A stretch of 64,000 nucleotides of DNA from Desulfuribacillus stibiiarsenatis (GCF_001742305.1 NZ_MJAT01000012.1:1-64000), one strand, 5' to 3'. Counted from the first letter of the stretch, positions 27,229 to 36,590 are shown. The notes: a model not told the origin generated them from the letters alone. Numbers and translations are program-made.

Positions 27229-27247
27229 GAAAATGATTATCATTTCT
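27229..27247. promoter_or_regulatory. Fur box
   Basis: GAAAATGATTATCATTTCT matches the 19-bp Fur consensus at 15 of 19 positions. Its core AAATGATTATCATTT (27231-27245) is a perfect 7-1-7 palindrome as in Bacillus Fur sites. It lies 22 bases before the ATG of the 23-residue peptide, so repression by iron-loaded Fur or a relative (Zur, PerR) is likely. Confidence 0.75.
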
Positions 27248-27268
27248 AAAGATGCGGGAGGTTTGATA

Positions 27269-27340
27269 ATGAGTAATCAAACAAAATGTAAATGCAAGAA
27301 TTGCCAATGCCATACAGGTGGCTGCGGGTGCAAGAAGTAG
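27269..27340 (+). CDS. 23-residue cysteine-rich peptide (metallothionein-like), Fur-controlled
   Basis: A very short gene with GGGAGG 7 bases upstream of the ATG and a terminator 24 bases after the stop. The product has six Cys (7, 9, 12, 14, 19, 21) and one His (15) in 23 residues: 'CKCKNCQCH' then 'CGCKK'. This CxCxxCxCH...CxC pattern is typical of metal-thiolate peptides. A Fur-like box covers its leader. Similar tiny cysteine-rich peptides exist in Bacillota but I cannot name a characterised one. Inferred role: binding or delivery of a metal when iron or zinc is scarce. The intact signals on both sides argue that it is a real gene. Confidence 0.75.
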   Translation: MSNQTKCKCKNCQCHTGGCGCKK

Positions 27341-27363
27341 AATAGCGCTTTGTCGTTTAATGG

Positions 27364-27389
27364 GAGCCCGAATTTGGGCTTCTTTTTTT
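27364..27389 (+). terminator. Rho-independent terminator after the cysteine-rich peptide
   Basis: AGCCC, loop GAATTT, GGGCT, then C and a run of seven T. It isolates the peptide gene as a single transcript. Confidence 0.85.
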
Positions 27390-27509
27390 CGTCGCTATTC
27401 AATTGGCATTACATGAGTTGCGCTTAGGACTTTTAGTAGTATCAATGTGTCGATTATTGATTTTTGTGATTTATAAGTTTAGGATAGAGATGAAATGAGG
27501 TAGATATAT

Positions 27510-28175
27510 ATGAAAAAAGTTGCAATCTTTGATTTTGATGGGACTCTATATTCTATAGAAACATTTACATTTTTAATTCAACAGCTTAAAAAGCAAAAGG
27601 GCTATCGACTGAAATACCGTGAGTTTAATATTCGGTTCTTCTTTCCGTACTTAGCATTCAAGCTTGGTTTTATGAAAAAAAGCAGAATGCGAAATGATGC
27701 TTTGAAGCTTTTTGTGAGTTTATTTCGTAATATGAATGAACAAAAGATATATGAGTTCTTTCGGGTCGCCTACAAGGACTTAAAGGTTCATGTAAACGAT
27801 GCGGTTTTCCGTGAATTCCAATTATTAAAGGAGCAAGGATATATTAATATTTTAGTATCTGGTGCTGTGATGCCATTACTACATTTCGTTAAGAACGATA
27901 TACCTTTTGATTACGTTGTCGGTACAGAGATACCGATGAAGAATGGAATGTATGATTCTCAGCAAGAGTTTTTGTATGTTCAAGGGGCGGTAAAGGTAGA
28001 GAAGTTACAAGAGATCATTAGTAAGTATGAGTCGATTGACTGGGGTAGCAGTGTCGCGTTTGCGGATAGTTTGTCGGACTTGCCGGTCTTAGAGACTGTA
28101 GCGAAGCCAACTTGTGTTAAGCCAGAGCCTGAGTTGAGAGATATTGCTCTGGCAAGAGGTTGGAGGATATTATAA
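27510..28175 (+). CDS. HAD-family hydrolase (HAD-IB, SerB-like phosphatase)
   Basis: A 221-residue cytoplasmic protein. Motif I is 'VAIFDFDGTLYS' (nucleophile Asp8 and Asp10), motif II 'NILVSGAVMPLL' (Ser), and the acidic motif IV 'AFADSLSDLPVL'. The size and 'FDFDGTL' start fit subfamily IB, which includes phosphoserine phosphatase-like enzymes. Substrate is unknown. The ribosome-binding site is weak (GAGGT). Its end overlaps the convergent TraX-like gene by 6 bases. Confidence 0.9.
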   Translation: MKKVAIFDFDGTLYSIETFTFLIQQLKKQKGYRLKYREFNIRFFFPYLAFKLGFMKKSRMRNDALKLFVSLFRNMNEQKIYEFFRVAYKDLKVHVNDAVFREFQLLKEQGYINILVSGAVMPLLHFVKNDIPFDYVVGTEIPMKNGMYDSQQEFLYVQGAVKVEKLQEIISKYESIDWGSSVAFADSLSDLPVLETVAKPTCVKPEPELRDIALARGWRIL

Positions 28176-28790
28176 ATATATGCTGATCCAATGTAATAAC
28201 AGCAAGTGTACTGGATAGAACGAGTATTGAATAATACGAGGCAGTTGAAATCTGTCATTACGACATAAATAAATAAAAAGAATTGCTACGACAGCATACA
28301 TTTGCATTGGATGGTAGCGCAAAATACTAAGACTAGCATATGTGAGAATTCCCTGTCCTGCGAGAAGTGCTAAATATTGATTATGTAAGAAATAAAACAT
28401 GAGAATCATGAAAATACCGTAGCTTTTATACTCCACTTGTAATAGATGTGCTATCGATACAATCGCGACTAGGCCGGAAGCTTTCCATACCCAGGTGAAC
28501 TTGGAATCGATAAGCCAAATCGTAAGTAGTCCAAGAAATAATGTAAAAACGATATTTAGATAATTGCTTTGGAAAGCTAGGTGAAATGGGATTTGTGATA
28601 CGATGGCAAGGACAAAGAGTCGAATTGCATAGTTTTTTATATTGGATGTTTTGCGATAGCCGAGTGCTACTGCATAGGCAAAGATCGGGAATGCAAGGCG
28701 GCCGATGATTCGGAATTCGCTAACATCGGGGAAAAATATAATCCCAATATGATCGATTAGCATGGTAAGAAATGCGATTACTTTTAACAA
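28170..28790 (-). CDS. TraX-family membrane protein
   Basis: A 206-residue protein read leftward. It opens 'LKVIAFLTMLIDHIGIIFFP', the TraX signature, then 'RIIGRLAFPIFAYAVALGYR' and about six further hydrophobic segments. TraX is known from F-pilin N-acetylation, but chromosomal homologues in Bacillota are widespread with unknown acceptor. A convergent 6-base overlap with the HAD gene is present. Confidence 0.9.
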   Translation of the reverse strand: MLKVIAFLTMLIDHIGIIFFPDVSEFRIIGRLAFPIFAYAVALGYRKTSNIKNYAIRLFVLAIVSQIPFHLAFQSNYLNIVFTLFLGLLTIWLIDSKFTWVWKASGLVAIVSIAHLLQVEYKSYGIFMILMFYFLHNQYLALLAGQGILTYASLSILRYHPMQMYAVVAILFIYLCRNDRFQLPRIIQYSFYPVHLLLLHWISIYL

Positions 28791-28846
28791 GATCTCAACT
28801 CCTTCGTATAAATTTAATATAGATGAAAAGGTGAATTTTTACAACA

Positions 28847-28887
28847 AATACTCCTGGCATATTATTGCTAGGAGTATTATTTTTTTT
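28847..28887 (+). terminator. Terminator-like hairpin upstream of glnK
   Basis: AATACTCCT (28847-28855) pairs with AGGAGTATT (28870-28878), followed by a run of eight T. No rightward gene ends just before it (the preceding gene is on the other strand), so it may insulate the glnK promoter or be a relic. Confidence 0.65.
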
Positions 28888-28909
28888 AATAATTTTCTAA
28901 AACTCATGA

Positions 28910-28946
28910 TTGATTTCCTCACATGACCATGTTATGATTTATAACA
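28910..28946 (+). promoter_or_regulatory. glnK-amtB promoter with GlnR/TnrA operator over the -10
   Basis: TTGATT (28910-28915), 17 bases, TATGAT (28933-28938). The 17-bp sequence TGTTA-TGATTTA-TAACA (28930-28946) fits the GlnR/TnrA consensus TGTNAN7TNACA exactly and covers the -10 box. That position suits repression by GlnR when glutamine is plentiful; TnrA activation normally uses a site upstream of -35. Confidence 0.8.
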
Positions 28947-28974
28947 TAATTATGTTAAGGAAGGTGTCGTAAAC

Positions 28975-29337
28975 ATGAAAAAGATAGAAGCTATTTTAAG
29001 GCCAGAGAGGTTACAGGAAACAATTAAGGCTTTAGACGAAATTGGAGTCACTGGTTTCACGGTTACTCAAGTCGTGGGGAGAGGTATTCAAAAAGATTCA
29101 ATGGGTGTATACAGAGGGCAGAATTACAAGGTAAGCTTGCATCCGAAAGTGAAGTTAAAAATTATTCTTTCTGATTACATGGTACAAAAGACAGTACAGG
29201 CCATCATTAAAGCAGCACAAACAGGTGAAGGCGGGGATGGAAAGATTTTCGTATCTGCTTTAGAAGAGGCATATAATATTCGCACAGGATTAGTTGATGA
29301 CTCTATTGATGAATTGAATCAAAAGGAGGAGAACTAA
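28975..29337 (+). CDS. glnK: PII nitrogen-regulatory protein (GlnK/GlnB family)
   Basis: A 120-residue protein with an AAGGAAGGTG ribosome-binding site. 'MKKIEAILRPERLQE' begins the PII fold; the T-loop is 'GVYRGQNYKVSLHPKVKLKI' with Tyr at the usual modification position, and the C-terminal 'TGEGGDGKIFVSALEEAYNI' is the ATP/2-oxoglutarate-binding B-loop region. It senses nitrogen status and blocks AmtB. The stop lies 3 bases before amtB's start, so they are one operon. Confidence 0.95.
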   Translation: MKKIEAILRPERLQETIKALDEIGVTGFTVTQVVGRGIQKDSMGVYRGQNYKVSLHPKVKLKIILSDYMVQKTVQAIIKAAQTGEGGDGKIFVSALEEAYNIRTGLVDDSIDELNQKEEN

Positions 29338-29340
29338 TCA

Positions 29341-30648
29341 ATGGAATTGATACATTTAAATACGGTTTGGATTGTTTTAGCAGCGGCTATGGTTTTGTTG
29401 ATGGAAGGCGGATTTAGTTTATTAGAAGCAGGGCTTGTTCGTACGAAGAATGCTGTTAACGTTACAATGAAAATTTTTGTAGACTTAACAATTGGAGCAT
29501 TATCGTTCTGGGTTGTTGGTTTTGCGATTATGTTTGGTGCTGATGCGTTTGGACTTTTTGGTACTTCATTATTTGGCGCACCACAAGGAATTGAGTTAGG
29601 ATTAGATTTACCAGCGGCAGCATTCGTTTTGTTCCAGATGGGATTTGCGATTGCGTGTATTTCGATTATTTCTGGAGCAGTTGCGGAACGTATGAATTTT
29701 AAAGCATATATTATCATTGCGATTTTAGTAACAATGTTTGTTTATCCAATCTCTGGTCATTGGGTATGGCATGGAGATGGGTGGTTGGCGGCACTTGGTA
29801 TGAAGGACTTTGCAGGATCTGCAGTCATTCATGCGATGGGTGGTTTTGCAGCGTTAGCGATTGCTTGGAAGTTAGGAGCTAGAAGAGGAAGATTTACTTC
29901 TGATGGAGGAGTGAATGTATTTGCTCCAAGTAATATCCCGCTTGCTTCTGCAGGGGCGTTCTTGCTTTGGTTCGGTTGGTTTGCCTTTAATGCAGGTAGT
30001 ACGCTAGATGCGTCTGATGCATCGTTAGCTACCATTGCGTTAAATACGATGCTTGCGGCGGCAGCTGGTGGTACGTCTTCGTTACTATTCACGATGTTTA
30101 AGTTTGGTAAGACCGACCCGAGTATGACTATTAACGGGTCGTTATCTGGTCTGGTTGCAATCACAGCAGGTTGTGCATTTGTGGATCAATGGAGTGCAAT
30201 TATAATCGGTTTAATCGCTGGTATCATAGTAATTGGTGCTACATTGTTAGTCGACAATAAGCTACGTATTGACGATCCAGTAGGAGCTGTTGCGGTACAT
30301 GGTTTTAATGGTTTCTTTGGTACTGTGGTTCTTGGGTTGCTTGATACAGAAGCTGGGTTATTAACGACTGGTGAAACAAATTTATTTTTCGTTCAATTAT
30401 TAGGTGCGGTAGTGATTAGCGCTTGGGGATTTGTTGGTGGATTAGGTGTAGCCTATGCAGCAGATGCACTGGTAGGACTACGTGCCACTGTAAGAGAGGA
30501 AGAGGAAGGGCTAGATATGGCTTACCATGGTATTCCTGCCTATAACGAATTGGAACGCTTTACTGATTTGCCAAAAAGCCTATACGATTTCCAAGATTCT
30601 ACTGGTGTGGATATCATTCAACCGAATGGAATGGCTAGAAAAGGCTAA
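29341..30648 (+). CDS. amtB: Ammonium transporter AmtB
   Basis: A 435-residue protein with about eleven membrane helices. Family marks: 'FSLLEAGLVRTKNAVNV' at the start, 'GFAIACISIISGAVAERMNF', 'GSAVIHAMGGFAALA' (pore His), 'FNAGSTLDA' and 'AVAVHGFNGFFGTV' (second pore His). Length is normal. AAGGAGGAG precedes the ATG. It sits directly behind its regulator glnK and is followed by a strong terminator. Confidence 0.97.
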   Translation: MELIHLNTVWIVLAAAMVLLMEGGFSLLEAGLVRTKNAVNVTMKIFVDLTIGALSFWVVGFAIMFGADAFGLFGTSLFGAPQGIELGLDLPAAAFVLFQMGFAIACISIISGAVAERMNFKAYIIIAILVTMFVYPISGHWVWHGDGWLAALGMKDFAGSAVIHAMGGFAALAIAWKLGARRGRFTSDGGVNVFAPSNIPLASAGAFLLWFGWFAFNAGSTLDASDASLATIALNTMLAAAAGGTSSLLFTMFKFGKTDPSMTINGSLSGLVAITAGCAFVDQWSAIIIGLIAGIIVIGATLLVDNKLRIDDPVGAVAVHGFNGFFGTVVLGLLDTEAGLLTTGETNLFFVQLLGAVVISAWGFVGGLGVAYAADALVGLRATVREEEEGLDMAYHGIPAYNELERFTDLPKSLYDFQDSTGVDIIQPNGMARKG

Positions 30649-30681
30649 TATAAGCGATGTATCATACTTTTTGAGTAATTT

Positions 30682-30710
30682 AAAGCCTCAACTTCGGTTG
30701 TGGCTTTTTT
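30682..30710 (+). terminator. Rho-independent terminator after amtB
   Basis: AAAGCCTCAAC, TTCG tetraloop, GTTGTGGCTTTTTT. Stable stem with a UUCG-type loop and T-run 34 bases after the stop. Confidence 0.95.
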
Positions 30711-30813
30711 CATTACTGCTTTAGAATTGCGTGTAGTATGCTAAAATATATACGAGTAATTGACAATGCAATAGGATAAGCAGCCAAATAGGATTTCTCT
30801 GAGGAGGGGCGCT

Positions 30814-31095
30814 ATGTTTGAATATGAGTCTAAGCACGAAATGCGAGGTATGCAAAGATGTGATTTAGTCAACTATTTCATAGAGATTGGTGGGCATGCC
30901 ATAGCTGCCAATGAATATCGTGGACAAGACGGAGAAGACCAGGAATGGAAGGTTGTTGTCAATCCGCAAGAGTCCATTGTGATGGGAGCACTCGTATTGC
31001 CGGTCACTGTGTTACATATTTATACGAAGAGTTCCGTGCATCACTCGATATTTGTAGAAAGATTTCGTAAGAAATTTTTGTCTGCTGGGGGATAA
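30814..31095 (+). CDS. Conserved hypothetical protein, 93 residues
   Basis: Preceded by GAGGAGGGG, so a real gene. The protein is soluble and mixed alpha/beta: 'DLVNYFIEIGGHAIAANEYR', then 'WKVVVNPQESIVMGALVLPV' and a basic tail. Not recognised. Its stop is 36 bases before the start of the SDR gene, so the two may share a transcript. Confidence 0.6.
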   Translation: MFEYESKHEMRGMQRCDLVNYFIEIGGHAIAANEYRGQDGEDQEWKVVVNPQESIVMGALVLPVTVLHIYTKSSVHHSIFVERFRKKFLSAGG

Positions 31096-31130
31096 TGTAT
31101 TTCTTTCGTTACATATAGGAGGACATGAGT

Positions 31131-31751
31131 ATGTCTTTTAAGGATAGAGTAGTGATTGTTACTGGCGCGGCAAAAGGAATTGGTCGCGTGATTGCAAAAA
31201 GATATTGCGACGAGAAAGCGAATGTAATAATCGTCGATATTGACTATGAATCAGGTAAGAAATGCTTGGAAATGCTGACATCTAGTGGAAATAAAGCGGA
31301 GTTTTTTGAGGTTGATGTCAGTAAGTCTGAAGATATCGATAGTTTCATGCAAAAAGTGGAACAAAGATATGGTAGAGTTGATGTTTTAATCAATAATGCT
31401 GGGATTTCAGTATGGAAGCCACCGGAAGAGTTGATGGTGGATGCAGAGCCGCACTCTGAAGCGTATGCTGCATCAAAAGGTGGGATTATAGCGTTGACCC
31501 AAACTCTTGCCGCTTCTTATGCGAAAGATCATATACGAGTGAATTGTATTAGTCCAGGGTGGATCCAAACACAGGACTATGACCAGCTTCGAGAGATTGA
31601 CCATCTCCAGCATTTCTCGCAAAGGGTAGGTAAACCCGATGATATCGCGAGCGCTTGTATATATCTCACGCATGGGTCGAATGATTTCATATTGGGGACG
31701 AATCTCGTCATTGATGGTGGAATGACGAAAAAAATGATGTATAGGGAGTAA
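31131..31751 (+). pseudogene. Short-chain dehydrogenase with an internal in-frame deletion
   Basis: A 206-residue product; ATG at 31131 is preferred, 8 bases after AGGAGG (31125 is too close). The Rossmann motif 'VTGAAKGIG', 'VLINNAGISVW', 'YAASKGG' (catalytic Tyr and Lys) and 'VNCISPGWIQT' are present. Normally about 60 residues separate NNAG from YxxxK; here only about 24 do, with the join near 31445. The missing piece carries strand beta-5 and the catalytic Ser. The protein is thus some 40 residues shorter than the usual 245-250 and probably inactive, although the frame and ribosome-binding site are intact. Confidence 0.7.
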
Positions 31752-32006
31752 ATGATCAGTATATGAAATTGTGGTCTCTTATCACTCAACAGGCAGAATC
31801 CTGAAATACCACAAAACCCTATTGAAGATCAATATATAATACCAACCTATGAATGATGAAGTAGTCATTTTGTAATAGAATAGTAAAATCTTTTTTTAGA
31901 TAAGTAAATTAGGACTGTTTTGTCTTTAGTGGTTATGATATTCTTGTAGTGAAATTATAATCATAATTGACTATATAGAGAATCACTACTGGAAAGAGGG
32001 GACCTC

Positions 32007-34031
32007 ATGATTAAAAGACTGAATAGCCTGAAATTGAATGTGAAGTTACAGTTATTAGTCGTTATTGCAATTTTCATTTCATTATCGATTCTACAAGTCA
32101 TCTCCGTATTTCGGAATGCAAGCTTTACGGAAGAACGAGCATTGCATACAATGGATGACAAAAGAGGCGCTTTAGAATTTTTCATTAATACAGAGATACA
32201 ACAATTGCAAGAAGTGATTAGCACGAATATTGCTGAAAAGCGCTTAATTGACGCGCTAGCGACTCAAGATCGCGAAATTATAGCGAAAGAATTAGATCAT
32301 ACGTTTTATGCGTTACAAAGGGAATTTGGGATTACAAATCTTCAAATCAACGAATTGGATCTAAAGGTGTATTATCGTAGTCACAATCCTTCAAGTTTTG
32401 GTGATGACGTAAGCGAAAGGTCGTTGTTACAAAACGTAATGAAGAACAAAGAAGTAGTAAGTGCACTAGATTCTGGTGCCACGGGACTGGCGCTTCGTTC
32501 TGCAGGAATCATTAAAGATTCAAGTGGCAGAGAGTTAGCTGTTTTAGAAGTAGCGAAAGTGTTGAACGATGATTATTTGATTAATCTTAAAAAGGGATTT
32601 GGTGTGGATTTCTCAATATATTTTGATAATGAACTAACATTTACATCGATTACCAATGGAAGTGGTCAAAGAATTGCAAACTTTAAAGCTACGAATCAGG
32701 AACTAATACAAAATGTTCTTAAAAAAGGTGAAAATTGGTCAGATCGGATTTCTGGCTATTCTAACTATGATATATTTGCGAGCTTTTCTCCTATTAAAAA
32801 TGCCGATGGTAAAGTATTAGGGATGTGGATGGCAAGTTCTAGTGCATTGCCTTATGATGAAAGAAACCAAGCAGATATATGGATTGGTGTGGTGTTCCAG
32901 ATTGGTATTCAAATCATCTTCTTCCTGCTGTTATATCCAATTGTTCAATATAAGATTTTACCAATTGCAGATATGACGACTGTCATCTCATCAGTATCCG
33001 ATTATGATTATCAGAAGGAAGTAAAGAGTTCACACTTAAAGCATACCGACGAAATTGGTGAAATGGCTTCAGCCATCCAAAAGATGCAAGACAATACGAA
33101 GAAAATGATTAATCAGATTCGTACAAATTCTGAGACAGTGTCTGGTGCATCGGATGACTTATTACATTTATCAGAAAAAACTTTAAATTCATTGCAAGAA
33201 GTAGAACTGTTAATTCAGAATATCCAGCAAGTATCCGATAATCAAGTGAATATTTCCAACGAAACGGCAACATCTATGGAAGAAATGGCTCATGGTATTA
33301 ACCATGTTGCGGAAACGGCTTCAGGGGTTACAGAAGAAGCTACGGCTATGAAACGAGAAGCAGATCAAGGAAAGCTAGCAGTAACAGGCGCGGTTCAGAA
33401 GATGAGTGATATTAAATCGAGTGCTAAACAAATCTCTGATGCTACGAATCGCTTAATTACGGGATTAGACAAGATTAATATCTTTGTTAATACAATCAAT
33501 GACATTTCAGCACAGACGAACCTACTTGCTCTTAATGCAAGCATAGAAGCAGCGAGGGCCGGTGAACATGGAAGAGGATTTGCCGTAGTAGCGGAAGAAG
33601 TCCGTAAACTTGCCGAACAGTCTGCTGGATCGACGAAGGAAATCAATTCAATCGTACATGAAATTAAAGACATTACACAGATTACTTTGAAATCCTTGCA
33701 AGAAAACCAAAAAGAGACAGAAGCTGGTATTGAGTCGATTGAAAAAGTAGATGTAGCATTTGTAAACATTATTAGTGCGATTAACAACGTTGCGGAGAAG
33801 ATTGAGAGTCTATCGGCTGTATCGCAAGAAATGTCTGCTGGTTCTCAGCAGGTGAGCGCATCTGTCAATGAGTTATCGAACATCTCGAAAGAGGCAAATG
33901 ATCACACGATTGCAATTACAGACAAGATTAAAGAGCAAGTACATGCAATAGAAAATATCACTCAATCTTCCCAGAGCTTGTCAGATCTTGCGCACGATTT
34001 AGAAAATATTGTAACGAAATTTAAAGTCTGA
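32007..34031 (+). CDS. Methyl-accepting chemotaxis protein with extracellular Cache-like sensor
   Basis: A 674-residue receptor, GAAAGAGGGG upstream. TM1 is at about residues 16-34, an extracellular sensor region at 35-285 (resembling an sCache/dCache fold), TM2 at about 290-312, a HAMP segment to 365, then the coiled-coil signalling domain. The conserved hairpin tip is '[20 protein letters not shown]' followed by '[20 protein letters not shown]'. It feeds CheA/CheW. Ligand is not predictable. A terminator follows at 34127. Confidence 0.95.
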   Translation: MIKRLNSLKLNVKLQLLVVIAIFISLSILQVISVFRNASFTEERALHTMDDKRGALEFFINTEIQQLQEVISTNIAEKRLIDALATQDREIIAKELDHTFYALQREFGITNLQINELDLKVYYRSHNPSSFGDDVSERSLLQNVMKNKEVVSALDSGATGLALRSAGIIKDSSGRELAVLEVAKVLNDDYLINLKKGFGVDFSIYFDNELTFTSITNGSGQRIANFKATNQELIQNVLKKGENWSDRISGYSNYDIFASFSPIKNADGKVLGMWMASSSALPYDERNQADIWIGVVFQIGIQIIFFLLLYPIVQYKILPIADMTTVISSVSDYDYQKEVKSSHLKHTDEIGEMASAIQKMQDNTKKMINQIRTNSETVSGASDDLLHLSEKTLNSLQEVELLIQNIQQVSDNQVNISNETATSMEEMAHGINHVAETASGVTEEATAMKREADQGKLAVTGAVQKMSDIKSSAKQISDATNRLITGLDKINIFVNTINDISAQTNLLALNASIEAARAGEHGRGFAVVAEEVRKLAEQSAGSTKEINSIVHEIKDITQITLKSLQENQKETEAGIESIEKVDVAFVNIISAINNVAEKIESLSAVSQEMSAGSQQVSASVNELSNISKEANDHTIAITDKIKEQVHAIENITQSSQSLSDLAHDLENIVTKFKV

Positions 34032-34126
34032 GATTATACGCTTTAAACAAGAATGTATTCAATGAAATAATGTTAATATTGACTAGATAAGTATGAATAT
34101 ACGAGTAACGTGAAGATATACTAGTG

Positions 34127-34155
34127 AAAAACGGGCTATCAGTAGTCCGTTTTTT
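34127..34155 (+). terminator. Rho-independent terminator after the chemoreceptor
   Basis: AAAACGGGCTA, loop TCAG, TAGTCCGTTTTTT; stem of nearly 10 bp with T-run. Confidence 0.9.
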
Positions 34156-34237
34156 GTACACTCCTTAAGTACTATTTTATTCAATTGATTATGATGTTAA
34201 AATTGACATAACATATCTTATTTGTGAGGAATAGTCT

Positions 34238-35314
34238 ATGAGACTTATAGCGCTTAAAAATATCATCAATGAGACGTATGTACTAGCTAAGTCTGTTTTG
34301 TCGGATTCGGGACAAACGCTTTTAAAGGCGGGCTCTACCCTTTCACCATCTATGGTCAATCGTCTAAAAGAACGAGGGATTCCTTTTGTGTATATTGAAG
34401 ATCCTTTGACGGATGGGATTAACCCGGTTGATGCAATATCGGAGGAAACTAGACGTAAAACACTACAAAAAACCACTACTATTCTAAATAACTTATTTAA
34501 GAAAAAACAAGAACGAATTATAGGGTCTAAAGATTTGGACCTAAGAAATGAAATTAATGCAATTATTACTGATATTCAAGCACATCCAAGCAGTATGTAT
34601 AATTTAGTGAATATACAAAGCATGGATGATTATTTGTTCCATCATTCTGTCAATGTCGGGATTATTGCGATTATATTGGGAACAGGCATGGGATATACTA
34701 GAAACCAGTTAATAGAGTTGGGAATTGGAGCAATCCTTCATGACGTAGGAAAGACTTTAATCCCATTAGAAATTTTAAATAAACCGGATATTCTAACGGA
34801 AGAAGAATATGCAGTCATGAAACAGCATTCTCAATACGGTTATGAAATTCTAAAAGATCAGCCGGGGGTACCGCTTCTTTCTGCTCATATTGCGTTTCAA
34901 CATCATGAGCGTTGGAATGGTTCGGGTTACCCACGAGGTATATCGGGTAAAGAACAACATGAATATGCTAGAATTGTGGCAATAGCAGATGTATATGACG
35001 CTTTAACTTCTACTCGATCCTACCGTCAACCATTCTTGCCCCATGAAGCGGTAGAAATGCTTTTCGGAGCGGGGAATTTCCACTTTGATTATGATTTAGT
35101 GAAGTTGTTTAGAGATAAGATTTCAATATACCCCGTGGGAATGTCAGTGCTATTAAATGATGAACGGATTGCTGTAGTATCAGAGGAAAACAAAATCAGC
35201 CCACAAAGACCGAAGGTTCGAGTGATTATGGATCGAGATAAAAAGCCAGTAAAAGACAGCTATGAAATAGACCTATATTTGGATCCGAAAATTATTATAA
35301 AAGAAGTTATATAG
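34238..35314 (+). CDS. HD-GYP domain cyclic-di-GMP phosphodiesterase
   Basis: A 358-residue protein, GTGAGGAATAG upstream. Residues 1-110 are a regulatory region without known motif; residues 130-300 hold the HD-GYP domain: 'HHSVNVGIIA', 'GAILHDVGKTLIP' (the HD pair), 'HERWNGSGYPRG' (GYP) and 'IVAIADVYDALTSTR'. All metal ligands look intact, so it should hydrolyse c-di-GMP. It opens a signalling cluster and is followed by a terminator. A close relative lies at 38415. Confidence 0.95.
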   Translation: MRLIALKNIINETYVLAKSVLSDSGQTLLKAGSTLSPSMVNRLKERGIPFVYIEDPLTDGINPVDAISEETRRKTLQKTTTILNNLFKKKQERIIGSKDLDLRNEINAIITDIQAHPSSMYNLVNIQSMDDYLFHHSVNVGIIAIILGTGMGYTRNQLIELGIGAILHDVGKTLIPLEILNKPDILTEEEYAVMKQHSQYGYEILKDQPGVPLLSAHIAFQHHERWNGSGYPRGISGKEQHEYARIVAIADVYDALTSTRSYRQPFLPHEAVEMLFGAGNFHFDYDLVKLFRDKISIYPVGMSVLLNDERIAVVSEENKISPQRPKVRVIMDRDKKPVKDSYEIDLYLDPKIIIKEVI

Positions 35315-35337
35315 AAGAATAAGAGGTCACTCAAACG

Positions 35338-35368
35338 AAAATTCTCCTAGGAGTTAGGAGAATTTTTT
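35338..35368 (+). terminator. Rho-independent terminator after the HD-GYP gene
   Basis: AAATTCTCCTA, loop GGAG, TTAGGAGAATTTTTT. Confidence 0.9.
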
Positions 35369-35487
35369 CATTGATTTTACAATCATTAACATATAAGATT
35401 ATGGTGATGCGCTACTACAAAAGAACCATGACGTATGTACCATGTGATAGCAGTGTTGTTGATATAATTATATTGGGGGAATGGCTT

Positions 35488-35865
35488 TTGAACTCACCAC
35501 TTATTTTAGTCGTCGAGGACAATGTATCGAATCTTGTTTTGGCCACTCGATTACTAGAGAAGCAAGGATGGAATGTGTTAAGTGTAGATAATGGTGAGAA
35601 AGCAGTGGAAATTTATCAGCAGCATGATTTTCATGCTATTTTGATGGATGTGCAAATGCCGATTATGGATGGTTATCAGGCAACTCGAAAAATCCGAGAA
35701 ATCGAGAAAACAACTGGAAGAAGAACGACAATCATTGCTTTAACAGCATTTGCAATGAGAAGCGACCGCGAGAAATGCTTGGAAGCAGGAATGGATGACT
35801 ATTTGACAAAACCAATCATTGTAGATGATTTCTTTAGTAAAATGAAACATTATTTAGAGTCCTAG
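35488..35865 (+). CDS. Stand-alone response regulator receiver
   Basis: TTG at 35488 is the likely start, 7 bases after TTGGGGGA; longer frames from 35371 would run through the terminator region. The 125-residue product is one receiver: acidic pair 'VVEDN', phospho-acceptor 'AILMDVQMPIMDG', 'ALTAFAM' and Lys in 'YLTKPI'. With no output domain it probably acts in a phosphorelay with the neighbouring Hpt proteins or a hybrid kinase. The next gene follows after 9 bases. Confidence 0.9.
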   Translation: MNSPLILVVEDNVSNLVLATRLLEKQGWNVLSVDNGEKAVEIYQQHDFHAILMDVQMPIMDGYQATRKIREIEKTTGRRTTIIALTAFAMRSDREKCLEAGMDDYLTKPIIVDDFFSKMKHYLES

Positions 35866-35874
35866 GAGGATACT

Positions 35875-36243
35875 ATGAAGAAGATTGCAGTGATTGATGA
35901 TAATAAAACCTTTCGGCATTTTGTCAAACAAATTCTTGAGCAAAGCAATTATCATGTAGAGGAGTTTGTCAATGCAGATGAATTTTTCTCAACTGAAAAA
36001 GAAATTTATGGTTATGATTTAATTTTGATCGATTATAATATGCCTGGAATGAATGGAATTACAGCCCTGGAAAACATTAAATTTAACCCAGTAACTCAAG
36101 GGGTACCAGTGTTGCTGGTGACAGGAGAACCTGAGCGCAAAGTAGTAGATGTCGCTGTACGGTTAAAGGTGAATGACTTTATCTCAAAACCAATTGATCC
36201 GGAATTTCTCGTGGAAAGAGTCAATAAGTTACTACGATATTAG
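35875..36243 (+). CDS. CheY-like response regulator receiver
   Basis: A 122-residue single receiver after CTAGGAGG. 'AVIDDNKTF' (acidic pair), 'LILIDYNMPGMNG' (phospho-Asp), 'LLVTGE' and 'FISKPID' (Lys) are all present. Co-transcribed with the preceding receiver. The convergent Hpt gene on the other strand overlaps its stop by 4 bases. Confidence 0.92.
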   Translation: MKKIAVIDDNKTFRHFVKQILEQSNYHVEEFVNADEFFSTEKEIYGYDLILIDYNMPGMNGITALENIKFNPVTQGVPVLLVTGEPERKVVDVAVRLKVNDFISKPIDPEFLVERVNKLLRY

Positions 36244-36590
36244 AGATATATTGCCTCTTGAGTTTCAAATGCCCTTTTTAGTAAAGATAAGTCTTCAATC
36301 AATTGTGTAGTGGTACTATACTGATTTTGCTTAATGGAGTGAGCGATTGTTTCACATATTTCATGAATCTCATGAAAGTGAATTGTTTTGGCAATTCCTT
36401 TTAAGGAATGAATCTGTTGATATATCCGATCGAAATACATACGATTAATGATTTCGTCGGATTGCAAATCAAGGGTATACTGATCAATGGTCGCCCAAGC
36501 GTTCTTAGAGTCTTGTAAATAAAGTACTTGGCATTCCTTGACGATAGATTCTATAGATTTGTTTTGGTTATGATTCTGACTCATAATCAT
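36240..36590 (-). CDS. Hpt (histidine phosphotransfer) domain protein
   Basis: A 116-residue protein read leftward; AAGGAGAATG-type site before the start. The Hpt signature 'IHSLKGIAKTI' (HxxKG) carries the phospho-accepting His near residue 72, followed by the second helix 'IHEICETIAHSI'. It is a four-helix phosphotransfer protein that could pass phosphate to the two adjacent receivers. It is the only leftward gene in this cluster. Confidence 0.85.
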   Translation of the reverse strand: MIMSQNHNQNKSIESIVKECQVLYLQDSKNAWATIDQYTLDLQSDEIINRMYFDRIYQQIHSLKGIAKTIHFHEIHEICETIAHSIKQNQYSTTTQLIEDLSLLKRAFETQEAIYL

